From contig CAMYMX010000005.1 in the NCBI GenBank assembly GCA_947259605.1, positions 1-24,038 of the forward strand: a stretch of 24,038 bases of DNA. The letters run 5' to 3'. This document shows positions 15,425-23,996 of the stretch, in pieces. Made by a program: the position numbers and the translations under genes. How positions within the stretch are numbered: position 1 is the stretch's first letter; each line of letters begins with the position of its first letter. This stretch comes from an uncultured Polyangiaceae bacterium (GTDB taxonomy: Bacteria; Myxococcota_A; Polyangia; Polyangiales; Houyiibacteriaceae). The notes beneath the pieces were generated by a model. It was not told the origin of the DNA and did not search any database. It saw only the letters and a list, made by a program, of their open reading frames with translations.

Positions 15425-16102
15425 ATGAGCCGATTGGTTAGCATAGGATTTGCGCTCGGCCCATCGGTCGGTTCGTTTGCAGAGACACCAACCCACGCAG
15501 AGTCTCCTCCGCCCGACATATGTTCGAAACCGGCGAACACCTCGGAGAAAGAAAAGATGAACGTGGACGCCACCGGCTTTCCGCTTCCAAGCAGCGGGAT
15601 CAGGTAGCGAACGCTTCTTGTTGAGGTAGAAAAAGAAGACGACGGACAGGGCTGCAGAAAAACCCGCCACGCCAGAATCGAGATCATTGAACTGCGGTTC
15701 CGACCCGGTGATGAGCCGGGCTCGCTCGAGTCGGATCCGTGCGTCGGTGCAGGGGAGACCAACGACCGCGGCGGCGACGACGATTTCGAAGGCACGGCAA
15801 TCTCGGTCATCACGTTTCGGAACGTGGTTGATGACGGCATGGGGACTGTTGCTGACTCTGGTGTGGTCAACGGCGACGGCGTGACTACCGTCATTCAGCC
15901 TGACGACTCAATCTACACGTCGCCTTCGCCCCCGACGCTGACCCTCTTCGACTACGACCCCAACGCGCCCACAGTGCGCGGCACAATCGAGGGGCCGTAC
16001 GACGTCTGTTACGGGTTCATCGACCTCGGGCCCCAAGGCTTCTGCGACACCTACGACGTCTCGATCGACTTCTCTGCCGTGCAGGAAATCGCAGGGCCAT
16101 AG
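15425..16102 (+). pseudogene. Secreted-protein-like reading frame interrupted by an amber codon
   Basis: From the ATG at 15425 the frame runs through a weak signal-like N-terminus (MSRLVSIGFALGPSVGSFA) to TAG at 15605-15607. The same frame then stays open from 15608 to a stop at 16100-16102, without a standard start until a GTG at 15824. The second part is acidic and looks like an extracellular domain (GGDDDFEGTAISVITFRNV, then FDYDPNAPTVRG and DVCYGFIDLGPQGFCDTYDV with two cysteines). One explanation is a 226-codon gene broken by a nonsense mutation; the other is a shorter gene from 15824 (92 aa) with chance open frame before it. Against the first, the ATG is only 5 bases from the divergent hydrolase ATG. 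I do not recognise the family. Confidence 0.35.
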
Positions 16103-16150
16103 CCGAACGAGGGCGGGTTAGGCGCTGAATCCCCAATCGGCCAGCGCGCG

Positions 16151-16184
16151 AACGCCACCGGCCGAAAGCTTCGGCAGTGGCGTT
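16151..16184. terminator. Strong hairpin between convergent genes
   Basis: AACGCCAC pairs with GTGGCGTT and, inside it, GCCGAA pairs with TTCGGC around an AGC loop: 14 pairs with only a small internal mismatch (CG opposite A). It lies between the end of the rightward frame (16102) and the end of the leftward lipoprotein gene (16204), the expected place for a bidirectional terminator. No U-tract follows on either side. Confidence 0.65.
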
Positions 16185-16203
16185 CCTGAGCTGGATCTGC
16201 GGA

Positions 16204-17895
16204 TTAGAGGCTGTCGCAGACCGACCGTGGGAGACAACTCATCGTCCCAATGCCGATATCGCAACATGCCAACTCGAGACCAGGGAGGCTCACGCAATCC
16301 GCGTCGCTCACGCAGGTGCCGTCGATCGGGCCGATGTCGACTTCGCAGACCGAGCCCCCGTCGCCCGCGGCGTCGGTGCACGCTTCGAGCACCTGCTGCT
16401 CTTCGGCGGTGAGGGTGAAGGTCTCGTCGTTCGGGCATCTGATGGTGATGTCCGACGAAGTGCCCGTCACCAGCGTGTAGGTCTCGTTGTCCTGATTCGT
16501 GAAGTTCACGACGATTTCGTCTTCGGTGGAGCCAAGGTCGAGCATGCTCGTCCCACAAACCTCTCCGGAGGAACTAATGAACTGGCTGTTACCGCCGATG
16601 TTCGTGTCGACCCGGGCGCCGTTTTCGTACACGATGCCGGTCGTGCCCACGGTGCAGCTGCCCTGTGGGTTCCAGCACAGGAAGATGTCACCGAAGCCCT
16701 CGGCGCAGGTCCCGGAGAACACTCCGGCCGCCCGCGCGTTGTCACAGGTCACCACGGTGCCATCCGCCAACAGGACCACGCCGCGCTGAATCGTAAAGGT
16801 TCCGACGTCCGTGCAGCGAGGATCGCCTGCCGTCGGGGGGACCGTCGTGTCCTCCCCGCCCGAGGTCACATTGCGAATCTGGCCACCTTCGTTGTCGTGC
16901 GAGACGGCCACCGACACCTCGGAGTTCTTGCGGACGGGAATATAGAACCGCCCATCGGCGCCCGTTGAGCCAGTCGAGCTGCCGAAGTAGTCGAGCCCTT
17001 TCGCGTCGATCTCGGCGCCCGCGATCGGATCGCCGTTGCTGTCGACGGCCAAGCCCGTGATGCACGTGGCTTCGGCTTCCTTGTCCGCGTTCCATGCGGA
17101 CATGTGGCTGATCTCGCCGACGTAGGTGTTGGTCGCTTCGTCGAGGGTCGCGATGCCTTCCTCGACCCATTGACCACTGTCTTCATCGAGGCTCCAAAGG
17201 GGCATCATCGCGGGAAGCTCACTTGGAACGGCGCCGGCTGGTGCGGGAATGCGAATCTCCAGAGTCTCTCCCGGAGCCACCTGCAACTCGTCGTCGCCTT
17301 GCATGATCGTCACGTCCACCATGCCAAACGACTCGAGGAGCGAGGTGCCCGCAGCCGATTGACCTTCGAAGCTCCCCGTCAAGGCCTGCACCTCGTCGCT
17401 ATCGGACGGGTCGACCGGCGTGAGGTAGACGTCGACCATCCCGGTCACCGAAGTACCGCCGGGACCGCTCAGCGCACCGGGTTCGATCATCACGCTCGCG
17501 CTGCGGGCACCTGAAACCATTCCACCGGAATCCGCGTCGACGAGCGTCGCCGTGGCTCGCGGTTGAAGCGTCACGTGTGCCGCCGTGGGCGAACCGTCCG
17601 CAATGGTGACTCTGCGAACCGTCGGCAGGTAGCCATCTGCTTTGAAGCTGACGACGGCTGGCCCGCTGCCGGTCTGAATCACGTACTCGCCGCTGCTGTC
17701 GGTCATCGCGGAGACTCCGTTCACCTCGACGGTCACACTGCTAAGCGCGCCGGACGCCCCCTCGATGGTGCCGAAGAGGCCTGTCTCGAGTGTGGCCGGG
17801 CCGCTGTCGCCGTTCTCGCTGTCTTCGCTGCAACTTGCGAGGGACGCCGCAAGGGCCAAGACGACAAACCATTGGTTGAATCGAAAGTTTTTCAT
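16204..17895 (-). CDS. Large lipoprotein with carboxypeptidase-regulatory-like and ZU5-like domains
   Basis: The 563-residue protein has a lipoprotein signal with lipobox SLASC; Cys22 is the lipidated residue, followed by acidic SEDSENGD. Residues 38-100 look like a carboxypeptidase-regulatory-like (prealbumin-type) domain: FGTIEGASGALSSVTVEVNG, then DSSGEYVI and ADGYLPTVRRV. Residues 133-218 resemble ZU5-type domains (SVMIEPGALSGPGG, then TGMVDVYLTPVDPSD and FGMVDVTIMQGDDEL). A second regulatory-like repeat follows at 277-335 (CITGLAVDSNGDPIAGAEI, DGRFYIPV). The C-terminus is rich in cysteines (TCVSDADCVSLPG, ACCDIGIGTMSC, RSVCDSL). The layout resembles surface lipoproteins of myxobacteria and, distantly, CILP/FAM171 proteins; a binding or structural role is likely but not shown. 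The ATG at 17895 fits the signal; in-frame ATGs at 17910 and 17967 exist. Confidence 0.85.
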   Translation of the reverse strand: MKNFRFNQWFVVLALAASLASCSEDSENGDSGPATLETGLFGTIEGASGALSSVTVEVNGVSAMTDSSGEYVIQTGSGPAVVSFKADGYLPTVRRVTIADGSPTAAHVTLQPRATATLVDADSGGMVSGARSASVMIEPGALSGPGGTSVTGMVDVYLTPVDPSDSDEVQALTGSFEGQSAAGTSLLESFGMVDVTIMQGDDELQVAPGETLEIRIPAPAGAVPSELPAMMPLWSLDEDSGQWVEEGIATLDEATNTYVGEISHMSAWNADKEAEATCITGLAVDSNGDPIAGAEIDAKGLDYFGSSTGSTGADGRFYIPVRKNSEVSVAVSHDNEGGQIRNVTSGGEDTTVPPTAGDPRCTDVGTFTIQRGVVLLADGTVVTCDNARAAGVFSGTCAEGFGDIFLCWNPQGSCTVGTTGIVYENGARVDTNIGGNSQFISSSGEVCGTSMLDLGSTEDEIVVNFTNQDNETYTLVTGTSSDITIRCPNDETFTLTAEEQQVLEACTDAAGDGGSVCEVDIGPIDGTCVSDADCVSLPGLELACCDIGIGTMSCLPRSVCDSL

Positions 17896-18060
17896 GCGCG
17901 TTTTTCTCATGCCGCACGGAAACGTGCAAATTCGAACGTCAGCTGCGAAATCACCGGGGGGGGACAAGAGCCGACCCAGGTTGCCCCAAATGCGGCGGGC
18001 GGTGCCGGATCACGCTGCATTTTCATGAAGTGGCTCCCGCCGGCGACCCTCGCGAAACCG

Positions 18061-18097
18061 CCATCGCACAGAAGAAAAGGCAGGCGCGAGGCGATGG
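18061..18097 (-). terminator. Possible hairpin after the acyltransferase gene
   Basis: CCATCGC (18061-18067) and GCGATGG (18091-18097) form a 7-bp stem directly after the stop codon of the leftward acyltransferase. The loop of 23 bases is long, and on the transcribed strand it is pyrimidine rich. Support is modest. Confidence 0.3.
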
Positions 18098-18099
18098 GT

Positions 18100-19202
18100 C
18101 TAGCAAACCACTGTCTGGCTAGCCAAGCTCTTCGACCACTCGGACTTGAGGCGGAGTGCAGGGCGCTCGAGAAACGCAAAGGATATGGACGCTACCGCAA
18201 TGGTTCCGGCCATCTTCGCTAGCGCGAGTGCGCCGAACATCGCGTAGCCGTTTCCGAGCTTATCACTCGAGTGTGCGACCAAGAAATAGACCGGCATGTG
18301 GAAGAGGTAAACGCCGTCGCTGATGCGCCCGAGGTAAACGAGAGGTCTCCATTCGAGCGCGGCAAGGAACAGTCCATCGGGATTGGCGTGAAGGCACGCA
18401 AGAAACATGGTCGCCGAGACCAGAGCGAAGCGTGACTGGGTGACGAGTGGGTGAAAACGATCGTCGGCCGCGCTCGCAGCGAGTAAGACCGAGACCAGCA
18501 GCACATAGATACCGGCGATCGTTCTGCGGTAGGCGATATCGTCTCGCTGCAGCCGAACGATGGCGACCAAGCAACCGATGCCGAGCGAGAGGCAGCGCGC
18601 GTGGGTGCCCTTGTAAGTCAGCATCTCGAGGTGCTCGACGTCGAGGTAGCCCAGCACGACAGTCGACAAGGTAGAGAAAGGGATGATCCCAAGCACAAGC
18701 ATCTTTTTGGCTTTCCCGGCCGGTAGCGTCAGCGCGACGAGTGGCCAAAGCAGATAGAAGTGTTCCTCGACTGCGAGGGACCAGGTCGGGCTCAGTGGCT
18801 CATCGTAGCCGGTGACTATGAAATAGTAGTTCGATAGATAGACCGCCCCCCACTTGATCGAGTTGGTGGGGTAGACGACGAGCAGCACCGCCAAGAGCGC
18901 GTAATACGGCGGAAAGATTCTCAGGAACCGCCTGACCCAAAAGACCCGGAGGGCAGCTGGCTTGCCGCGCTCGGTCCCCAAAATCGTGGTGATTAGAAAA
19001 CCGCTGAGGACAAAAAGAGAGCCACTCCGCTGCCTACTGCGGAGCCGAGGGGTATCGCTACGAACGAAGGCAGCGCCTTCGGCAAGTGAGGGTCTTGTTG
19101 AATGATGTGGCCGAAGAGCACCATCGCGACCGCGACTCCGCGAAGTCCGTCGAAACCTCGGAAGTATTCGCGAGAAAGCACAGGCTGCTCCTCACTCGGC
19201 AT
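18100..19202 (-). pseudogene. Acyltransferase-3 (OafA/YrhL-type) membrane O-acyltransferase with a one-base frameshift
   Basis: Two reading frames together make one normal-sized acyltransferase-3 of about 367 residues. The first (from 19202) holds the opening motif FDGLRGVAVAMVLFGH with Arg21 and catalytic His32. The second (to 18100) holds RRFLRIFPPYY, SPTWSLAVEEHFYLLWP and the later transmembrane helices. They meet at a run of five T on the coding strand (A5 at 19012-19016). The upper frame reads GVALFLSSAVF and stops, whereas one extra T would read GVALFFVLSGFLITTILGTERG, the exact family consensus. The gene is thus one base short, either a real inactivating or slippage-prone site or a sequencing error. 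An intact enzyme would transfer acyl groups to an envelope sugar. It follows the SGNH gene by 84 bases, likely in one operon. Confidence 0.88.
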
Positions 19203-19286
19203 CGTGATCCAACCCCCTCAAATGCGGCCGACTGTTCCGCTACCATAGTCAGGGAGCGAACGGCAACCCTCTGGCTCAAGTCTGCG

Positions 19287-19991
19287 TCATGGTGAACTGA
19301 GCGACGAAGCCTCGGCCTTCCCATCGGACGATTCGTCGAGTGCTCTGACGATCGAAGTGGCAACCTGTTTTCCGAGAGCGGCGTATCCCTGATCGGTGAA
19401 ATGCAATTCTTTCTTCCTCTGGTACTCTGGATGTGCTCTGGCGAAGCTGTGAAGGTCGTCGATCATGATTCCCTCGGCCCGCTCCATGACCCTGCGGGCA
19501 ACTTCGTTGTAGGGCTCGGCGCTCCCCTTCACGAACCTCGGTGTCCCCTCGGGGACAGGCGTAGAGGTTGCAAATATGAGTTTCGCGTTGGTCTTCTTAA
19601 GTTGCTCGACGATCTGAGTCAGATTGGCTTCGTACTCTTCGAGGGTCGAGCGGTGGATGTCGTGGAGACCGAAATTGGAATGAATCACCTCCCATTTGCG
19701 GCTTCCCAGCCACTCGCTGAGATCGCTCAGTGCGTCCCAGGTAGCGCCTTGGTTGCCTTTCGGGCGGTGAGTCTCTGCCACGTTCACCAGGTTCGAGCGC
19801 ACGTGCGGGTAGTAATCCTCCGAAATAGAATCCCCGAGAATGAGGACCTGGGGCAACGAAAGGGAGACCTCGGGAATGGCTTCTTCATGCGCGGCTTGCT
19901 CTTTCTCGGTACAGCCCCCGAAGGAACCTCCGACCAAGAGCAGCGCTCCCACCCAAAGCAATCCGTTTGGCAGTTTCAACAACGCTTCCAT
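19287..19991 (-). CDS. SGNH/GDSL-hydrolase lipoprotein
   Basis: The 234-residue protein starts with a lipoprotein signal whose lipobox is SFGGC (Cys27). The mature part has SGNH blocks: GDSIS with nucleophile Ser55, GN (79-80) in RPKGNQGATWD, the NFGLHDIH segment (106-113) and the C-terminal ELHFTDQGY with His197. The position three before that histidine is Lys194 rather than the usual Asp, a variation I also expect in the secreted SGNH branch with the ATSTPVPEGT segment (141-150). It should be an exported esterase or acetyltransferase acting on carbohydrates. The reading frame stays open upstream to 20270, but the ATG at 19991 fits the signal peptide. It probably shares an operon with the acyltransferase-3 gene, which suggests joint modification of a surface glycan. 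Confidence 0.88.
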   Translation of the reverse strand: MEALLKLPNGLLWVGALLLVGGSFGGCTEKEQAAHEEAIPEVSLSLPQVLILGDSISEDYYPHVRSNLVNVAETHRPKGNQGATWDALSDLSEWLGSRKWEVIHSNFGLHDIHRSTLEEYEANLTQIVEQLKKTNAKLIFATSTPVPEGTPRFVKGSAEPYNEVARRVMERAEGIMIDDLHSFARAHPEYQRKKELHFTDQGYAALGKQVATSIVRALDESSDGKAEASSLSSP

Positions 19992-20091
19992 GAGTACCAC
20001 ACAGATGGAGCCTCTCTGGTCGGAGCTCTCGCGATCGGACCGGGCTTCGCGGGGAAGCCGTCGAACAAACGTGCTAGACCCGCTGCCCGTC

Positions 20092-23000
20092 ATGAGCAGT
20101 AGCACGAAGAATTTCCTTCGATTGCGAGGAACGAGCCTCGCATGCCTCACCCTCGCGTTTTCCATCTCCCAAGCCGGATGCAGCCCGAGCGATTCAGGGC
20201 AGGGCGCGCTCCCGCTCTGCGCGTCGAGCGAAGTATCTTGGCCCGAGGATGCGGAACCGCTCTGGAACAATGTCGGGGTCTTTCAGGTGAATCGCCAGGC
20301 GCCCCGCGCGGCGTTCGAGTCTCTGCGTTCGCCGGATGCGGAAGACGGCGACGGGTTTCGGCAGTCGCTGAACGGAGACTGGCGCTTCGACTTCGCGTCC
20401 TCGGTCCCCGTGCGTGCGCAGGATTTCCAAGCACCCGAGTTCGACGATTCGGCCTGGGATACGATCCCGGTTCCATCGAACGTCGAGATGCTCGGCTACG
20501 GCGAGCCGATCTATTTCAACCTCAACTACCCGTTCGAGGACGAGCTGGATGGACCACTGCGGGACGCCTTTCCGACGATCCCTGAAGAGGGCAACTCGGT
20601 CAGCTCCTATCGGCGCCAGTTCGTCGTGCCTCCCGAATGGGACGGTCGGCATGTCTTCATTCACTTCGCGGGCGTCGACTCTGCATTCTACCTCTGGCTG
20701 AACGGAGAGCGGGTCGGGTACAGCGAGGGCAGCCGAACTCCGGCCGAGTTCGACCTGACTCCGTTCCTACGAGATGGCGAGAACACCCTCGCGGTCCAGG
20801 TGTACCGCTATTCCGTCGGCTCGTGGCTCGAGAAACAGGACATGTGGAGCATGAGCGGCATCTTCCGCGACGTCTTTTTGTTCTCGCCCGCCAGCACGTT
20901 CCTCCGAGACCTCGAGACGCGGGCCGATCTCGATACGAGCCTCCAAACGGGCACCTTCTCCGTGCGCGCAGAGGTCAGTCGACTGGTCGAGGAGGCGGGG
21001 GCTGCGTCGATTCACGTCGATCTCGTCGAGCCCGGCGGCGATACCGTGCTGTCCGTCTCGAGCAGCATGGCCAGCATCGATCCCTGCGGGGACGTCGAGC
21101 TGGCCGTCGAGGGTACGGTTCCTTCGCCCGAGCTCTGGTCGGCCGAGCAGCCGCGCCTCTACGAGGCAAAGGTCACGCTCCGCGATGCGGACGATGTCGT
21201 TGTCGAGGCCACCCGCATTGCGGTCGGATTCCGCCGCGTGACGATCGAGGACGGCATCCTCAAGGTCAACGGACGGCGGGTTCTCCTCCGCGGGGTCAAC
21301 CGTCACGAGCACGACCCCGACGACGGTCACTACGTGACCGAGGAAGATATCGTCGCCGAGCTGCGGATGATCAAGCGGTATGGATTCAACGCCGTTCGCA
21401 CCGCGCACTACCCGAACATTCCACGCTTCTACGAGCTCGCCGACGAGTACGGCCTCTACGTGATCGACGAGGCGAACATCGAGGCACATGGGATCGTGTT
21501 CTTCACGACGATCGAGCCCGGCAATCTGCCCGAGTGGGAACCCATCCACTTCGATCGCCTGGAGCGCATGATCGAGCGCGACAAGAACTTCCCGTCGATC
21601 ATCATCTGGTCGATGGGAAATGAATCGGGCGACGGCGCGACCTTCGACGCAATGAGTGACTGGATTCACGAACGTGATCCCGGCCGCCCTGTATCTTACG
21701 AAGGCGCGGCAGAAGGAATGGTCGCTCCCGTCGGTGACCACAGCGACCTCCAGGTCAATTTCTACCACACGGTGTCGGACACTCTCGACTACGTGAGCGA
21801 GCCACGCGATCGACCTCTACTCCTCATCGAGTACGCGCACGCCATGGGCAATAGCAACGGCAACTTGAAAGAGTTCTGGGACATCTTCCACGACGGCGGA
21901 CAGGCCCAGGGCGGCTTCGTCTGGGACTGGAAAGACCAGGGCCTTCGCGTGCCGATTCCCGGAGGCGATGGAGAGACCTACTTCGCATACGGCGGCGACG
22001 TTGGACCCGCGTCGGAGCTAGTCAGCTTCTTCGGCAACAACTTCTGCATGAACGGCGTAACCCGTTCCGATGGCGCGCCTCGGCCCGGGCTCGCCATCCT
22101 TCGGGCCGTCATGCAGCCGGTGGAAGTGGAGGCCGTCAACCTGGCCGAGGGCGTGATTCGAGTCCGGAACCGATACGACCTCAGCGAGTGGACGGAGCTG
22201 CTCACCGCGCGCTGGGAAGTGCAGGTCGACGGCGCGGTAGTCGGGGCTGGACCTCTTTCCCTTCCGAACCTTCAAGCCGGCGAGTCCGCGGAGCTGACCG
22301 TTCCGTACCAAGAGCCCGCGGTTCCAGCGGGCGCCGAGGCTCGGCTTCGACTCTTGTTCGAGCTACGTGACGGCCAGCCTTGGGCGGATGCAGGCCACCA
22401 GGTCGCATGGGCTGATCTTGCCCTGCCGTACGGCGAAGCTCCGCCCCCGATCGATCCCTCCGGCACGCCGCCGCTGAGCGTGACCGACGTGTCCGGCACC
22501 GTCCGGGTCGAGGGCGAGTTCTTCACGCTAACCTTCGACGACGCGAGCGGCGCCCTCGTTTCCTGGCTAGTCGAGGGCGCAGAGTTACTCGAACAGCCGC
22601 TCCGCCCGGACTTCTGGCGTGCCGCGACCGACAACGATCGAGGTGGGCCATTCCAGAGCAGCGCCGAGCCCTGGCGCAAGTTCGGCGAGGAGCTGCGAGG
22701 GCCGGGACTGAGCGTAAGCACGGCGGAACAGGAAGTCCGAATCGACGCAGTGCTGAGCGCAGACGGCAAAGATGCCGGCGTCAGCCTCGAGTATCGAGTC
22801 TTCGCGACAGGCGAGGTCGGCGTTGCGATGACGATCGACCGAGGTTCGCTTCCCGAGCTCCCCCGCGTTGGAATCGGCGTTGCGCTCGATGGCCGTTTCG
22901 ATCAGGTCGAGTGGTTCGGACCTGGACCCGAGCCGACGTACCCGGACCGCAAGCTCCTCCCCGTCGGCCGCTACGCGGGCTCGGTCGAGGCGCAGTACAT

Positions 23001-23370
23001 ACCGTACGACACGCGAGGCCAGGAAGCCGGCAACAAGACCGACGCGCGGTACGCATCCATCACGGACAACGACGGCAGGGGCCTACTCGCCGTCGGCGCG
23101 CCGCTGCTCAGCGTGAGTGCGCTGCCGTTCGCCACGGACGTCTTGGAAGAAGCAGGACACCCGTACGAGTTGGTCGCGGACGGATCGACGCACCTACACC
23201 TCGACCTCGCGCAGCGTGGCGTCGGTGGGAACAACGCCTGGGGCCATCCGCCCGAGCCCGAGTACGTGCTCGACGCGCCCGCCTACAGCTACGAGTTCTG
23301 GATGCAGCCCCTACGCGCCGGCCAAGACCCAAGCATCCTTCGCCGACGCTCCCTCCCGCCAGCCCCCTGA
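20092..23370 (+). CDS. Glycoside hydrolase family 2 beta-galactosidase (LacZ-type), predicted lipoprotein
   Basis: The 1092-residue protein follows the whole LacZ layout: the N-terminal sugar-binding domain (LNGDWRFDF, DDSAWDTIPVPSNVEM), the immunoglobulin-like domain, and the TIM barrel with RGVNRHEHDP, NAVRTAHYPN and DEANIEAHG. The acid/base is Glu511 in WSMGNESG and the nucleophile is Glu580 in LLIEYAHAMGNSNG. The C-terminal domain 5 includes ATDNDRGG and GPGPEPTYPDRK. Unlike cytoplasmic LacZ it begins with an export signal ending in lipobox SQAGC (Cys30), so it should act at the cell envelope or surface on beta-galactosides or galactose-containing glycans. The frame is open upstream to 19840, but the ATG at 20092 matches the signal peptide. 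It is divergent from the SGNH gene with 100 bases between. Confidence 0.94.
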   Translation: MSSSTKNFLRLRGTSLACLTLAFSISQAGCSPSDSGQGALPLCASSEVSWPEDAEPLWNNVGVFQVNRQAPRAAFESLRSPDAEDGDGFRQSLNGDWRFDFASSVPVRAQDFQAPEFDDSAWDTIPVPSNVEMLGYGEPIYFNLNYPFEDELDGPLRDAFPTIPEEGNSVSSYRRQFVVPPEWDGRHVFIHFAGVDSAFYLWLNGERVGYSEGSRTPAEFDLTPFLRDGENTLAVQVYRYSVGSWLEKQDMWSMSGIFRDVFLFSPASTFLRDLETRADLDTSLQTGTFSVRAEVSRLVEEAGAASIHVDLVEPGGDTVLSVSSSMASIDPCGDVELAVEGTVPSPELWSAEQPRLYEAKVTLRDADDVVVEATRIAVGFRRVTIEDGILKVNGRRVLLRGVNRHEHDPDDGHYVTEEDIVAELRMIKRYGFNAVRTAHYPNIPRFYELADEYGLYVIDEANIEAHGIVFFTTIEPGNLPEWEPIHFDRLERMIERDKNFPSIIIWSMGNESGDGATFDAMSDWIHERDPGRPVSYEGAAEGMVAPVGDHSDLQVNFYHTVSDTLDYVSEPRDRPLLLIEYAHAMGNSNGNLKEFWDIFHDGGQAQGGFVWDWKDQGLRVPIPGGDGETYFAYGGDVGPASELVSFFGNNFCMNGVTRSDGAPRPGLAILRAVMQPVEVEAVNLAEGVIRVRNRYDLSEWTELLTARWEVQVDGAVVGAGPLSLPNLQAGESAELTVPYQEPAVPAGAEARLRLLFELRDGQPWADAGHQVAWADLALPYGEAPPPIDPSGTPPLSVTDVSGTVRVEGEFFTLTFDDASGALVSWLVEGAELLEQPLRPDFWRAATDNDRGGPFQSSAEPWRKFGEELRGPGLSVSTAEQEVRIDAVLSADGKDAGVSLEYRVFATGEVGVAMTIDRGSLPELPRVGIGVALDGRFDQVEWFGPGPEPTYPDRKLLPVGRYAGSVEAQYIPYDTRGQEAGNKTDARYASITDNDGRGLLAVGAPLLSVSALPFATDVLEEAGHPYELVADGSTHLHLDLAQRGVGGNNAWGHPPEPEYVLDAPAYSYEFWMQPLRAGQDPSILRRRSLPPAP

Positions 23371-23381
23371 GGGTGCCTAGC

Positions 23382-23422
23382 TCCGCCGCGTAGACCGGAA
23401 GTAACCGTCTAGGTGTGGCGGA
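23382..23422 (+). terminator. Two-part hairpin after the beta-galactosidase gene
   Basis: The outer stem TCCGCC/GGCGGA encloses an inner stem TAGAC-c-GG/CC-GTCTA around the loop AAGTAA. It begins 11 bases after the stop codon. There is no long U-tract, so efficiency is uncertain. Confidence 0.45.
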
Positions 23423-23519
23423 CGCATTTCCCGCTTGTTAGCTTGAAGTGGGGACCATTCCGAGGGGGAGTCGTGACGAAGCACGAGGGTCCCCTCGCCG
23501 TAAACGAGGTGGTGAACAA

Positions 23520-23837
23520 ATGGGTGAAGCAGCAATTTCGAGCATGGCGCCAGCGATGCGGCCTAGCGGCAAAGTCGTCGTCGACGTCGATCACGCGGCG
23601 TACGTGATGCAGGGTCAACTCCCGCAGATTCGGCGGGCGCTCGGCGTCGTTCGACAGGAGCTTGCGGGGAGCAGCGCGGACGACGTACCGACGAAGGATG
23701 CCTACCTTGGTGCGGTGCAGCGCTCGATGAGCGGACCGCCGCTCGAGGTGTCGCCTGCCCTGTTCAAAAGGGTGCTGGCCGGTTGGATCGAGCAAGGCCT
23801 TTTCGGACTCGAGGATCCGACGCAGGCCGACGAGTAG
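23520..23837 (+). CDS. Hypothetical protein, 105 aa
   Basis: I do not recognise a family. The predicted product is soluble, with an alternating charged pattern, a KVVVDVDHAAYVMQGQLPQIRRAL segment (read in two pieces) that could be a strand followed by a helix, and an acidic end (LEDPTQADE). The ATG at 23520 has GAGG about 10 bases upstream; an in-frame GTG at 23448 would extend it by 24 residues of less protein-like, arginine-rich sequence. An overlapping 155-codon frame on the other strand is Arg/His-rich and looks like a shadow. Nothing nearby suggests a role. Confidence 0.5.
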   Translation: MGEAAISSMAPAMRPSGKVVVDVDHAAYVMQGQLPQIRRALGVVRQELAGSSADDVPTKDAYLGAVQRSMSGPPLEVSPALFKRVLAGWIEQGLFGLEDPTQADE

Positions 23838-23924
23838 GCGGCACGACCGGGCCCAGCTTGGCGTCGAGCGAGGCATCCGAAAATGACTCTTCGGTGTCCG
23901 CGGTTCGCGTGATAGCGTTTCTCT

Positions 23925-23996
23925 ATGACGGAGATCGACCGCTTTGTTGCCCTCCTGATGGGCAGCCTCCTCACAGCGCAGGAAAAGCAGCTATGA
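23925..23996 (+). CDS. Possible short leader peptide (23 aa)
   Basis: A 23-codon frame (MTEIDRFVALLMGSLLTAQEKQL) ends overlapping the ATG of the next gene as ATGA. It may be a coupled leader peptide, but it lacks a clear ribosome binding site and could be chance. Confidence 0.25.
   Translation: MTEIDRFVALLMGSLLTAQEKQL

Noticed and set aside
14911..15894. 327-codon leftward frame extending beyond the hydrolase start
   Set aside because: It overlaps the hydrolase gene in another frame and is Ser/Pro-rich without a domain.
19840..20091. Upstream extension of the beta-galactosidase frame
   Set aside because: It runs into the divergent SGNH gene, and the lipoprotein signal peptide begins at 20092.
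23409..23876. 155-codon leftward frame opposite the 105-aa hypothetical gene
   Set aside because: It is rich in Arg and His, with a less protein-like composition than the rightward frame, although neither is strongly supported.
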